This document shows positions 1 through 12,189 of a stretch of DNA of 64,000 nucleotides, piece after piece. Under the pieces are notes generated by a model, which was not told the DNA's origin, ran no database searches, and saw only the letters and a list, made by a program, of their open reading frames with translations. The translations under genes were made by a program, and so were the position numbers. Each line of letters begins with the position of its first letter. Position 1 is the stretch's first letter. The DNA is taken from NCBI GenBank assembly GCA_963662155.1, contig OY759263.1, forward strand, positions 20,413,165-20,477,164, written 5' to 3'. The DNA is from Lamellibrachia columna (lineage: Eukaryota; Annelida; Polychaeta; Sabellida; Siboglinidae).

Positions 1-1312
1 ATCTCTAAATCCGTACGTTAGATTGCGCCATCGTATTTCACAAGGCGTGTGTAGTCATACGGTGAGATACGCCTAATGATTAAGGTTCTTTAATTGAGCT
101 CACTATTAGTTTGAGGTTTCTGAGACACATCTTGTTTTTTTAATTGTTTCGTTAAGTTAAGTTTATTTTGCTAATATGCTACAATAAGTGTTGGTGTTCG
201 TCCAATATTAAAATTGGAATTCCGTTAAAATTGATGCGGTTTTAAATTCATGTTAACAATGATGCACGCGCATGCACGCTACTCCCGTGTCACACGGATG
301 TCTCGAGAAATCATTTTAAGCGATATAAGTTATAGCGTTGCATCTTGCAACGTTATAGCTACATGTGTAATGATAAATTAACATGTTATAGCATACAACG
401 ATCTTTACAACTTTACAACTTGCGACATATCGGATGTGTAAATACATTTCGGTTGCAAATAGGCCGAACATAAGAAGTTGCGTACGTGTATTGTGACATT
501 CCGTTTTTGCGCGTATTGTCATTTGTCTATTTGTCTTTGGTGGTGTTGTAGTACTTCGTATAAAAATTAAATTATAATATATCCACCGAGTCGAATTAAT
601 CTTTGACAAAATACTATTTTGGAGAATAAAACAATAACATGTGTGTATTGCACCCAACATTGTTTGCTAAGGCGCAACACTGTTGTTTATCTCACACAAA
701 ACGTTATACAGCTAGAGGGGCTTATGTTAGGTAGAAATATGTTTGCAATAGTTCAAGATTATTCGATGTATATACCTGATGTATATGTTGGGAATTTTTT
801 AATCCCCTTGTCATGTGGTTTATCTCAAAAACTCATAATTCTATGTTTTCTTAATTTCCGGCGTCGTTATTTGTCTAACATTAAAAAATAATAGGTGTGT
901 CCCAAAGGAGGGACTACATTGCATAGGCACGTATATCTGTTGTTTCCCATACCCACGTATCACATCTTACACTGTACATTAATTTTATAGACATTGCTAC
1001 ATTGAAAGTCCTTGCACAATTCCAGACATGTATATTTAAATTGAGTTATTATCGTAAAACAGTTATTTACTTTTTTCCAGCCAAAACATTCTGACTGACT
1101 ATATAGAAAAGTAGCCGATCGTTGAGGCCACGCCAAAGAGACTTACGCTATATTGTGCGAATAGTTAACTCTGACAAAATGTTTATAATTTGAAATAAAA
1201 TTACGTTTCCTTGTCGCCGTATACATTTTTTGGTTTGTTTTCCTCTAATGTGACTCATATTTTGCAAACAGCTTAGAACGGCCCGCCAACATATTCCCCA
1301 TGGAGGACTCAC
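1..1312. other. Putative intron of the luqin-like gene, no exon recognised
   Basis: This stretch lies downstream of the luqin-like first exon on the minus strand and should be intronic. I looked on the minus strand for a second exon carrying the cysteine pair expected at the C-terminus of luqin precursors and found none that is convincing. The rest of the gene probably lies outside the window. No repeat family was recognised. Confidence 0.4.
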
Positions 1313-1454
1313 CAGAGTCGCGGGCGGGTACTGACATGTCGTCCCGTTTGCCGAACCTCCCCTGCGGCTTCCACGCGAACGGCTGAGCGGCGCCCACGGC
1401 CAGCGCCAAGACGGCGCAGAACGCCACGAAGCGAGCCAACATCAGATCTTGCAT
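1313..1454 (-). CDS. Luqin-type (PQGRFamide) neuropeptide precursor, first coding exon
   Basis: Secreted neuropeptide precursor, partial. The ATG at 1454 starts a signal peptide (hydrophobic core LARFVAFCAVLALAVG, likely cleavage after Ala23). The mature peptide QPFAWKPQGRF follows at residues 24-34, then Gly35 as amide donor and Lys36-Arg37 as cleavage site. Gln24 could cyclise to pyroglutamate. A single peptide directly after the signal peptide and ending PQGRF-GKR is the known layout of lophotrochozoan luqin precursors; luqins signal through a G-protein-coupled receptor. The exon ends at a strong donor (CTG/GTGAGT) at 1313 after 47 codons plus one base. Reading through the donor adds only a short tail to a stop at 1245, which I take as intronic. 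The missing exon or exons should carry the conserved C-terminal cysteines. The sequence is GC-rich, unlike its surroundings, and has a TATA box upstream. Another RFamide family is less likely because of the WKPQGRF core. Confidence 0.85.
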
Positions 1455-1717
1455 CGTCGATTTCTTTCTTCGAGTTTTCGGCGCCGAAAGTCGTCTGCGT
1501 CGAAAGTCGTCTGCGTTTAACGAACACGACCGGCGCGGCGGAGATCGTATCTGGGATTCGGGACGACGACAACGGCGGTATGCGTTCAGGGCGGCGCGGT
1601 GTCCCACGTATTAAGTCGATACGTCGCCTCGGATCGATACGGTCAAGTGTTGCGCCGCTTGATACTATTAGTTTATCGTCGTTTGATACGGTGAGCCCTC
1701 CGCGCACATCCCGCCAA

Positions 1718-1725
1718 CTTTTATA
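1718..1725 (-). promoter_or_regulatory. TATA box of the luqin-like gene
   Basis: TATAAAAG on the minus strand, inside the short palindromic context CCCGCC...GGCGGG and about 265 bases upstream of the luqin ATG. A start site near 1690 would give a 5' untranslated region of about 235 bases. A TATA-driven promoter fits a cell-type-specific neuropeptide gene. The start site is inferred. Confidence 0.6.
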
Positions 1726-2302
1726 GGCGGGAACTCCCGCGTGCGCGCGCGCCCGCACTGCTCCGCACTAACTGAATTACAGCGCGCTGATTGGTTAATC
1801 GATGCTATGATCGACACGTCTGAAATGCGCCGCTGCCAGTTCGCGGTCACAATTCGGTAACCCGTTAATTATTTATGACGCATCGCGCGTGAATATTCAC
1901 GTGTGCGAGCAGTACGTACTAAAGTTGCGTGCTTCGTTCTCCCGTAGGCCCTACTATAATGAAGCTGCTCCCAAAAGACTACGTCGAAACAACAATGCCA
2001 GACAAGCGATATCGGGTCAATGACGTCACGTGGTTGAATGGACAGCTAATTACGGATATCATTGTGTTATTCCTTATGCACTAGGAGCAATATCTCGAAG
2101 TTCATATTTATGAAGGTGCAATCCGAACCCGAGATATTTGTAGCGCGCCTTCTGTAAGAGAACGCGGCAAATGTTCGCCATTCATTCATGCCGCAGTGAC
2201 TGGGCCAAGACAGGGGCTTGTAGTAAACAACGCTAGTCGCCAGTGGAGAACAATTCAGAAAGTAATATATGGTGAAACACAATCAACAGTTAAAGAGCAA
2301 CA
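1726..2302. other. Upstream flank of the luqin-like gene
   Basis: CpG-rich at first, then AT-rich. It is the likely upstream regulatory region of the luqin-like gene. No ORF or transposon recognised. Confidence 0.3.
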
Positions 2303-2670
2303 TGCATAGCAAGAACGAGGGGGCGAGTTAACTATGTGGCATACGAGGGGGCGAGTTAACTATGTGGCAGTACGAGGGGGCGCGATAACTGTGTGGCAGT
2401 ACGAGGGGGCGAGTTAACTGTGTGGCAGTACGAGGGGGCGAGTTAACTCTCTGGCAGTACGAGGGGGCGAGTTAACTCTGTGGTAGTGCTAGGGGGGCAC
2501 GTTAACTCTGTGGTAATACGAGAGGAACGTTAACTATGTGGTAGTGCCAGGGGGCGTGTTAACTATGTGGTAATACGAGGGGGCGTTTTAACTACGTGGT
2601 GCTACGACGGGCACGTTAACTATGTGGTAGTATGGGGGCGCGGTCATTTTGTGGTAGAACATGGGGCGCG
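2303..2670 (+). repeat. 29-bp minisatellite, about 12 copies
   Basis: Tandem array of a 29-bp unit with the core TACGAGGGGGCGAGTTAACT, followed by CTGTGGCAG. Copies are near identical at the left end and increasingly diverged to the right. Noncoding. Confidence 0.9.
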
Positions 2671-4130
2671 GTAACTCAGTGTTATGACGTTGTATTTTCA
2701 GCTAGGAGAAGGCGGTGCGAATCTTCTTGCTCTTATTCGAATCATAGGTAACTATGCTGAACAGCAAAAGAAACGCGAATATTTTAACAAACGTTTACAT
2801 CCCGACACAATGAACTCGCCGAACCGTTTGCCAACGCAGCTTGACGCAGCTAGATGTGGCGTCTAGGGTGCCGATAGAAACCTTCAAAACAGGCCCCGAA
2901 CTAAGCGGACTGAACCGTGCGCCCCGAACGAGATGTTCTACTAAAATGAGGCACTTCATCTAGCTGCGTCGTGCTGCACTGAGAAAGTTCCGGCGAATTG
3001 TTTGGGTCGAGACAAAAACGTATAGCAAAATATTCGCATTTCTTTGAATACGTTCAATCTTGAGTGTCTCAGAAGTTTCTCTACGCAGTGTTAATAACTG
3101 ACAATAGACAGCGTGCATTCATCGTTGCTTAGGTGAACGCGTACCGTGTATATTTAGTCACTGTTCGAATGATGATGGGAGTGGTGGAGTTTAAGATACC
3201 TCAACCAGTGCTGTGAACATATACCTTGCTATAGCAATATTAAGAATGATAATTATTGAAATAACTAAAATGGATACGAAGAAGAACGACAGTGAAACGA
3301 AGGAAGGAACCACGTCGCAGGTCGAATAGTTCGTACACCGAAGAGATCAATTGGCTCAACCCATAAGACAATTGCTATATCAATGGGGATATCGTAAACA
3401 CAATGTTAGAGTTTGGATGGGCTTACGTTCTGTCCCAGCGCAGAAGCTTAAGTAAGGTAGATATAAATGATAAATGTTGTGCCATGATCAAACCCGTACG
3501 GTTACAAATGTCGAGAACAGGACAATTTTGCAATTGTTCAGCAAATAAACTGGCAAGATTTGGAGAAGAACATCTGGATGCCTGTATGCGTCTATGGACG
3601 ACTGCGTGATATGTCGCACGACGAACTTGCTACCATGCCCAATTGTCATTGTCTAAACACGAAATGGTTAACCTATGACTTGGTCATAGCACTGATTGAT
3701 TACATCAATCACCACCAAAAGTGGGCATTTCCAAATTATTTTCGAAATTCCTTCAGGTTTCCCTAAATGTGCACATGGACACAATGCGATACACCGCGTC
3801 CTTTACGCGCGTACACTAACGTACACTAACGCTAAAAGGGTTACGCATCGTAATCGTCGTCAACACATGTTATAAGTTAAAATGTTACCTGGTTACCGAA
3901 AACAGTAATGCGTTGATGGTAGGCATAACACACCCGTTCGAACATAACTGTGTGTTCTACAGACAACTCGCAACCCCCGTGTTCTAATTGTAGGCCTTGA
4001 AAAACGACCACTCAATGAGATGTTTTGTTTTTAAAAGTATAGTAGCGAAGAAAGAACGTTTTTGCTAGACATATGTAATTATTTATTTGTGTTATGTTTG
4101 CAATATTTTACAGAGAGTACATGTTAGTAC
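2671..4130. other. Intergenic, nothing recognised
   Basis: Open frames here are short and have no family resemblance or splice context. No repeat structure seen. Confidence 0.4.
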
Positions 4131-4350
<220 letters not shown>

Positions 4351-4494
4351 TGGTCGAATTCAAGGATTTGTGCGTTTGCTATGACTTCGTAGTATTAAAA
4401 TATTTGTCCAAACCGAACAACGTTGTGTTTCTGTAGACTCTTCTCATCGAGATCGTCGTTAATAGATCAAATTATGTACCCACAACGATTACAA

Positions 4495-5215
4495 TGGAAG
4501 TAATAACCATTGGGACTTGGGGGGTTTAGGTTGCTGGTGGGGATAAAGCCTATATAAAATTCCTGGCATTGCTTATTCCGTACTCAGGAAACCCAAATGG
4601 AAGATGTGACACTGTTATTTACCCATGGGGCCATTCCTTTAAAAACTATCCCTTTCTCACCCTTTGGCGGTTGCTGGTAGGGGAAAACCCAACCTAAATT
4701 GATGGCACTGGTCATTCCGTACTCAGGGACCCCAAGGGAAGATTTGACACTGCTTTTAGCCTTGACGTCATTTCGAAAATAAATGCTGGCAGAGGGAAGG
4801 CCCCACCTAAAATTGCTGGCATTGGTCATTGCATACTCAGGGATCCCACGGGAACATTTAACACCGTTTTTATCCTTCGCATCATTCTATTCTATTCTGG
4901 CTGATTATGATGTCAGATAAGTACCCCCTTTCTCACCCTGTGGGGGTTGCTGCCCTGTGGGGGTTGCTGGGAACAATTGTTGGCATTGGTCATTCCGTAC
5001 TCAGGGAACCCCAAGGAAAGATTTAACACTTTTGTTAGCGTCTGTTTCTTTCCAGTAGATAAATGCCCCCTTTTCGCACCCTTCGGGGGTTGCTGGCAGG
5101 GGGAATCCCCCACCTGTAAGTGCTTGCAATGGTCATTCCATACTCAGGAAACCCCAATGATACATTTGGAACTGTTTTTAGCGTTGGCGTCATTCCCACA
5201 AATAAATGTACGCAT
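4495..5215. repeat. Diverged tandem repeat, roughly 120-170 bp unit, about 5 copies
   Basis: The block CATTCCGTACTCAGG, then CCCAAGGGAAGATTTGACAC, then an AAATAAATG-like segment and a GGGGGTTGCTGG-like segment, recurs near 4575, 4715, 4830, 4990 and 5130 with mismatches and indels. It looks like an old satellite-like array. The frames in it are not convincing genes. Confidence 0.75.
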
Positions 5216-5299
5216 TTTTTTAGATGTCGGGGTGGTCCCTATTGGCGTCGTTTACATAAATAAAAACTCTGAACTCCCGGTCTCTAGGGGTCTGAATAC

Positions 5300-6180
5300 T
5301 TCATTTCGTCCCACCCCCGGGTCTGATAACTGGTTTCTGTTGTGTCGGCTAATGTATTTCGCTTAGATGAATTCCCCATCCAGTATACGTTGGCATTACA
5401 TTGTGGCAGATGCAGACGTCTGTAAACCACGTCAGTGCTACAGCCACAAGACAACAATTTTATTGACTTCCCCCAAGTGTTTGATTCAATAGGCCGTCGC
5501 CAAACGAGGACCACTCTCCCTGCGCGGGACATGGGTAGGCTAATGCAATTCCTTGTTTGATTACCCCAATGGAGATTGCGAGCCGCCTTCAGCCAACGGT
5601 CGATGTACTTGAAGGCATATACTGGGTCGGTCTCATTCGACATAGACATGAAGAACTCTTATGGAGATTGCCAAGGCACAAGTCACGCTAAAATTGTAAA
5701 ATGCTACATGTGGATAAATAATGTCATCTGCGCTTTGTTTCATACTGGTCAATAAAAAGTCGTTAAGTTACCTGAGCGTTACATCACGTTCAGTTTCTAG
5801 AAAACTGCATCAGAAGTGGGCGAATCTATCAATTAAATTACATGACTGACACATTTCTAACAAGGCATTTGCATAATTATTTATCTCCGAGAATGTCTTG
5901 CGTCAGAGATTTGCATTACAAGGTTGCTCTAAAGTCCATATTTTGTTACAGGTCACTGGAGCAATGAACTACGCATTGAAATTAGTTCCGTTATAGCTAT
6001 TTCGTGGACTCTATTCTTGAACCGTCGCAGAATAATTAATTATATGAGATAGTATATAACATAAAAAATACATTGTGTGAGTATTAACACATTGCTTGGA
6101 TACGTAGTACTCATGGTAGAGTATAAGGTATTCTATAAATGATGTCCAATGTTATCCATTGAATTAAAGTCAGAATCACT
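5300..6180. other. Intergenic, nothing recognised
   Basis: A minus-strand open frame at 5284-5649 (121 codons) has no recognisable motif and no splice support. The rest is AT-rich and featureless. Confidence 0.35.
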
Positions 6181-6342
<162 letters not shown>

Positions 6343-6429
6343 AGAAGACGTAGCTCAGACCTCCCCCACAATCACATAGTCCTGTTTAACGTGAGCCAGA
6401 TTCCGGTTCACCATCGACAACCTCTTCTT

Positions 6430-6630
6430 CTGTGGTGTTGGTGTTGTTGGTGTTGTTGGTGGTGATCGTGGTAGTGATGATGGTGGTGGTGGTACTGGTG
6501 GTGGAGGTGCGTGATGGGTTGTGGTTGTGGTGGTGGTGCGTGGTGGTTTGTAATGTGGTGGTGGTTGTAGTTGTGGTGGTGGTGATGGTGGTGGGTGGTG
6601 GTTTGTGGTTGTGGCTTGTGGTTGTGGTAA
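6430..6630 (+). repeat. (GGT)n-like low-complexity tract
   Basis: Interrupted TGGTGG/TGTTGG repeats with strong strand asymmetry (G and T on plus, C and A on minus). Poly-Val and poly-Thr frames are by-products. Confidence 0.9.
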
Positions 6631-6705
6631 ACTTTAAATTCCGTCCATCCACATAATTGTTAGCGCGCATATCTTCCAGTGTATGAACATTCCAAATATC
6701 CAAGT

Positions 6706-6826
6706 TTAGACAAAGTAATCATTGATGATGTCCAGGTTGGACTGGTCACCAACAGGGCATTCTTCCATGTCCAGGTCGTACTGGTCACCAGCAGGGCATT
6801 CTGCCATGTCAGCAAAATCACCAAAA
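6706..6826 (-). CDS. Candidate terminal exon with a 13-residue repeat (weak)
   Basis: I do not recognise this sequence. On the minus strand a possible acceptor (TTTATTAG) precedes an open frame that ends in a stop codon at 6706. It reads FGDFAD, then two 13-residue tandem units, MAECPAGDQYDLD and MEECPVGDQSNLD, then IINDYFV. The frame is held across the 39-bp duplication, and several differences between the units change amino acids. The residues are acidic with one Cys per unit. It could be the last exon of an otherwise unseen minus-strand gene, or a chance frame over a small duplication. No neighbouring exon was found. Confidence 0.25.
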
Positions 6827-6842
6827 CTAATAAAATATACAT

Positions 6843-8575
6843 ATGTGAATGAGTACGCGTGTATCGGGTTTACGTGTTTTATACATAGCAAAATAATGCG
6901 TGCATTTGAGTATATGTATGTACATTCAATTACAATCGTATGCGTATGTTAAACAAGCACACTGCTAGGTACAATATGTGTACAACTGTACTTATAAAGA
7001 GTTAAACACCGTACTAAATGAAAAGAAAACAAAGATCAACGATAAATAGATGGCTCCGGTGACATCGACACTTTTGTCTTAATATAAGTCATTGGCCCCT
7101 TTCTGTTGTTTCTGTAATCTTTTTAGGTCAAATTTGTCCGAGTGCGCCTACTCTGGAATCTGTAGCTTCTGGAGGAGGCTTCCCATAATATTTATTAGTT
7201 GCATACTCTACTAAGGGAAAATATGGTACGTGCTTATGTAGCGCGGCATCCAGTGCGTAGGACAGCGCTTTACACTTCACCCCCTGGCAAACCAAATAAG
7301 CAGGAACTTCAAGAATCGACTGAAGTCTAAAGGGATAAAAAACAGGTAATAATATCCTTCATTCCATATATGACGTCTGTTATGGATTTGTTACAGACAA
7401 TGTAGCTCAGAGTGTGATTTCAAGATAGCAAAGCCCCAGCTCTATCTTTGTGTCAAATAAGATCAATAATAAAATAAACGAAAATGTTTGCCAACCTTTA
7501 CTGAAATGACATTACTCCTTGTGGGGGCAATTACTAAATATTGTCGAAATTGAGCTAACAAAATGTAGTGTTTCCGCCACTTAATAAATTATATAAAATA
7601 ATGAATTTTACCATTTTGTTTAAACATATTTCACATATTACGCTTTATGTAATATGAACGTATACAAATGTTTTATATTTGGATAGAACAAAATAATCTT
7701 GCGCTATGACTGATTATAATGTCAGATATTTCAAAAATTGCGCGGAACCCCCGCAACTGTTTTTGCCTTTTAATAGATTTTATTGATTTATAGCTTGGTG
7801 GGCGTCGACATAGCTTCCCACTGTTACCACAACTATTGCGGATCTCCGCGGTGACGTCATTTCATGTATTCCTCTGACCGATAGAACAGGAACAAATTGC
7901 GAAAGCATTTCAGAAATTATTGACTCGTGACATTTATACCGCTGTCAAAAGGCGCAATGAATATCTGGCAGCACATAAAATGTATATATTAGTTATATTG
8001 GCGATATTACGAACGAGCTTTGAGCGTATGTTTCATGATGTGAAAATAACACACTGGGGATACGCTAACGTGCAAAAGGTCGTGTGGGCGAACTCTCAGG
8101 AAAAGTGTATGGGCAACTCACTACGAATGCCATATTGAAATATCAAGAACGTGATATTCAGTCATTTAATACACATAGGTGTTAACTCGTACGGTTTATC
8201 CGTATGTCGGACGGATTTTCTCAAGTGTGACGGTCGTACGGGCATGGGGGACATTCCATGAGGTTTTGTACATTTTGAACAAACCTTTTTTATTACGGGA
8301 TTTAATCCGGTTCTATCAACACGTCATTGATTCAAAACACGTCCGAAGAGCAACTTTCGCGAATGTTCTCGGGAGATCCAATGAATTTATCGGTCGTCTT
8401 GAACGTGCGAGTCAAACCAGCGTAGCTAATGATTTGGGTTCGTTTTCATTATTTGACCAACTATGTTGCCAGTCTCACAGGTGTGAACCACTCAGGGTGG
8501 GCATCTATTAACGCTTTATTGGCTTCACTCAATTCGCATCATGTCTTGTGCTCAACGTGAAAGCTCAACAATTGC
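6843..8575. other. Intergenic with a short SINE remnant
   Basis: No host gene recognised. Open frames at 7920-8138 and 8179-8511 (plus) show no motif I know. A short SINE tail lies near 7258-7292, listed separately. Confidence 0.35.
7258..7292 (-). mobile_element. SINE tail fragment
   Basis: The segment around AGCGCTTTACACTTCACC and CCCCTGGCA matches, in reverse complement, the tail of the tRNA-derived SINE copies near 25.1 kb and 42.5 kb. Only the 3' part is present. Confidence 0.5.
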
Positions 8576-8577
8576 TA

Positions 8578-8660
8578 CTGGTTACTGGATACACGTTACT
8601 GGTTACTGGATACGCGTTACTGGTTACTAGATACACGTTCCTGGTTACTGGATACGTGGC
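8578..8660 (+). repeat. 21-bp tandem repeat, 4 copies
   Basis: Unit CTGGTTACTGGATACACGTT plus A, repeated four times with single-base differences. Noncoding. Confidence 0.85.
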
Positions 8661-9120
8661 TAGTTGATGCTTTGTATAATTAAAATGTCGCAATTCTTTT
8701 AACTGTTCGTTTCCAATGTATCCCTAAATTAACAATGCTACATTTCGTGTTTTTAATCTTTATTGCTGCAACATATTCAAAGTAATGTCTTATATCATGT
8801 ATATATGGTGTATATTAACGCTATTACCAAATATAAACGGCTCTTCTATAGCCAGTCTTAACCAAGCGTTCTGGTACACAATAGCTTTCACCAAGCATTT
8901 TAGTTCCGTTAAGGCAACACAATACTGACTATTATAAGACATGGAACTCTGCTAGGGAAACAGAAGGCATGGCAGTCCAGTGAGGCACTCTCGACCCGAC
9001 TATCAACAATCAATGTGATTTCAAAATATAGGACAGGGAGACCATACATACAGAAATATCAACATTACTGCAACATAACTCCTATAAAAGCTAAACAATT
9101 ATGTATGCAAATTCCAGTTT

Positions 9121-9299
9121 GATACATACATACATACGTACATACATACATACATACATACATACATACATACATACATACATACATACATACATGTCGC
9201 AATTCTTTTATACATACATACATACATACATACATACATACATACATACATACATACATACATACATACATACATACATACAAACATACATACATCATC
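9121..9299 (+). repeat. (CATA)n microsatellite with a 19-bp interruption
   Basis: Two blocks of CATA repeats separated by GTCGCAATTCTTTTATACA at about 9195. The array directly abuts the 5' end of the decayed CR1-like LINE that starts near 9300. Confidence 0.9.
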
Positions 9300-10605
9300 A
9301 TACCATTATTTAAAAAAGGGTTCGAGAAATAAGTCAGAGAATTACAGACCAGTGAGTTTAACGTCGGTGATTTGTAAATTATTAGAAAGGTTAATTAAAG
9401 ACCATATGGTGGACTTCCTTGTTAAGCATAAATTATTAAATTCAACTCAACATGGATTCCTAAAAGCGAGGTCATGCTTAACAAAGATTACTACTTAAGT
9501 TAAAAGCCCATGGTGTCGGGGATGGCATAATTGACTGGATATAACAATGGCTCACTGACAGAAAACAGCGTGTTGTAGTAGATGGAGAAGTTTCAAACTG
9601 GAAATCAGTTTTGAGTGGGGTACCTCAAGGATCAATATTAGGACCTTTAATATTCTTAATATATATCAATGACTTGTACGACATTATAACAAGTAACGTA
9701 CTGAAATTTGTGGATGACACAAAAGTGTTTAGAGAGGTTAACACTGATGGTGACAAACAACATTTACAAAACGATCAAGACAGATTAGTAAAATAGTCTG
9801 AGATATGGCAGATGTTGTTAAATTTTGGGAAATGTAAATGCATACAGGGCATGGGAACTTGAATGTAAACTATAAAATGTGAGATACTGTTCTGGGTATT
9901 ATTGTAAAAGCAAAGTACTTAGGAGTTATAATAAGCGCTGATATGGAAGTTCCAGAGCAGTGTGGTATTGCAGCTTCAAAGGGTAATCAAATTCATGGGT
10001 TGATTAGAAGAAATATAAAAAAATATAATTATACCTCTGTATAAAGCAATAGTTAGACCTCATTTAGAATGTTGTATACAAGCGTAAAGACCATATCGTA
10101 AGAAGGATATAGATACGCTTGAACGCATACAGAGGAGAGCAACTAAAATTATTCCAGAACTGAGAGACCTTAGTTACGAAGAACGCCTGAAAGAATATGG
10201 TTTAACAATTCTTGAGACAAGGAGGTTAACAGGAAATCAGACTGAAGTTTTTTAAGATATTGAATGGATATGAAAACATTGATAGAAATATGTTTTTCTC
10301 ACTCAAGAAGGAAAACAGAACTAGAGGACATGAGATCAAATTAGTAAAGGATCAGTGAAGATTGGACATCAGGAAGTACTCGTTCTCACAGAGGACAATA
10401 AATGAATGGAACAAATTGTCTACGGACTGTATAACTGCTAGAGGCGTGAATATGTTTAAAAACAAGGTTGACATATATCTCAGGAGGGCGGTTTACACGT
10501 AGACGAACACTGATGGACTCTCGATAAGCCAATGGCTTCCTTGTCCACTTGCCATCTGGGCCTTTGGCTTGGATGGTAAATCTTGTTAAATACATACGTA
10601 CGTTC
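9300..10605 (+). pseudogene. Decayed CR1-like LINE, RT and C-terminal part (family B)
   Basis: Broken reverse transcriptase of a CR1-like non-LTR retrotransposon. In successive frames the plus strand shows [20 protein letters not shown], then a TQHGFLKARSC-like segment, then SGVPQGSILGPLIFLIYIND and a VDDTKVF catalytic region (9611-9796). The usual C-terminal helical region follows, with NEWNKLS near the end. Stops and frameshifts interrupt every segment. The 3' end carries a characteristic segment, GATAAGCCAATGGCTTCCTT, and a short (TACG)n-like tail. The same 3' end occurs elsewhere in the window in minus orientation near 17.6 kb, with related C-terminal sequence near 10.8 and 63.5 kb. Confidence 0.85.
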
Positions 10606-10744
10606 GTACGTCTATATGTAGGGGAGACCGGGGCTAGTTGTTACATTTTCAGCTAGTCACGTTTTGTGAAAAAGTATGATAGATGCATTATTATTGTCAA
10701 CGTATACATTAATTGCATTATTATTGTTAATAAAATATACTATA

Positions 10745-10985
10745 CAGTTGATATGCTGCATTGTAGTAACGTTGGTATGTGAAGATTCCCATGCGATTCA
10801 TCATCAATGTGTAGCCCGCCCTTACTAGATATCTGTCAATTTCATTTTTGACTATTTTCACACTACTGGCATTAACACAATCATTTGACAGTTTGTTCCA
10901 TTCATTTATCACCCTTTGTGAGAATGAGTACTTTCTCATGTCCAATCTATACCGTTCCTTAACTAATGCTGTTTTGTGTCTCTGG
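10745..10985 (-). mobile_element. CR1-like LINE 3' fragment (family B), inverted
   Basis: The minus strand reads MRKYSFSQRVINEWNKLSND followed by VNASSVKIVKNEIDRYL, the C-terminal end of the same LINE family as 9300-10605. It lies in inverted orientation about 140 bases away, so the two form a loose inverted pair. Confidence 0.75.
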
Positions 10986-12060
10986 TTTTACTGTCTTCTT
11001 TACGTACACATACACATACGTACACAACACACAATCTCTCACCCACTCGTTCACGTTGTACGATAACATATCGGCAGAGTTCGAAAAATAACGAGATGAT
11101 CTACAACCTGACAAAAACAATTTTGTCCAAATCCCGTCGGTCAATAGGTTGATTGACAACTGCATCAAACGATCGCATATTGCACACTGACCGCACACCA
11201 GGAGACACCGTCTCGACGGATTACAAATGATGAGGAGATTAAGAAACAGCCTCATTCTAGTCTCATCACGATATCGTTACGAACGCCTCGCCCCAGGTCG
11301 TGACGATCCCGGCAGTAGTCACGGAACGACTGCAATGCCGTGCGTGGATCACATTTTGAAAGCAACGGTTCGTTACGATGAAGATAATATCGTTTATCTG
11401 CTTATTAATTCAGATGAATAGTACGATTAACGATCATAGTATTATCTTTCATCAGTGTGGGTTGCCAATTAGTGCGAGTCCTTACATGGCATAGCAATAT
11501 TGCAAAAGCAGTGAATTAACTTTGGAGTAACGGTTGCCTGTCGGTGGATGGAAAGTTAACATTTCAGATGCATATTTAAGTGTATGTTGAATTTCAATCT
11601 TTTTTATACAGTGGCATCTCGTTAGGAAGGCTCCAGATGTAAGAGCCGCATAAATGTAACCACTTTGAAAGGGGGTCCAAAGACAGCGTGACGTACTTTA
11701 TGGATAGCCCCAACGCCGGAGATCATGCGTTAAATCATATTATTTAAAAACGTATTCTAACTTTGCTTTCACGTCAGGTGGGTTAACGTTTTAATCTTAA
11801 CTGTTTTATTAATTACCAAATATATACAATGACATTGTATGGTGTTGCGCACGAGTAAGACAAACAGCATGATAAACTGAGTATGATTATGATAGGATAA
11901 AACTGCACACAATATATACGACGAGTGAAAATCGACGCTGCGCCGTATGTACGCGTCATTGCTAATTGAGTGTGTCACGGCAAGCAGGAACGTTGGTGTT
12001 ACGCCGTGCCTACCGCACACACTACTCAAGATGGGGGGTATGGAGTCTCTTAGTAACGAG
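10986..12060. other. Intergenic, nothing recognised
   Basis: No open frame with recognisable motif; no transposon ends seen. Confidence 0.35.
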
Positions 12061-12067
12061 TATTATT

Positions 12068-12185
12068 TTATACTAATAATTGTACATGTAATACTAATAA
12101 TTGTACATGTAATACTAATAATTGTACATGTAATACTAATAATTGTACATGTAATACTAATAATTGTACATGTAATACTAATAAA
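12068..12185 (+). repeat. 21-bp tandem repeat, 5 copies
   Basis: Unit TAATACTAATAATTGTACATG, nearly perfect. Because 21 is a multiple of three, all frames stay open through it, which explains the repetitive LIIVHVI-type ORFs on both strands. Confidence 0.9.
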
Positions 12186-12189
12186 AGCA

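Noticed and set aside
316..660. Minus-strand ORF with four or more Cys as the missing second luqin exon
   Set aside because: No acceptor in the right phase and no resemblance to the luqin C-terminal Cys motif.
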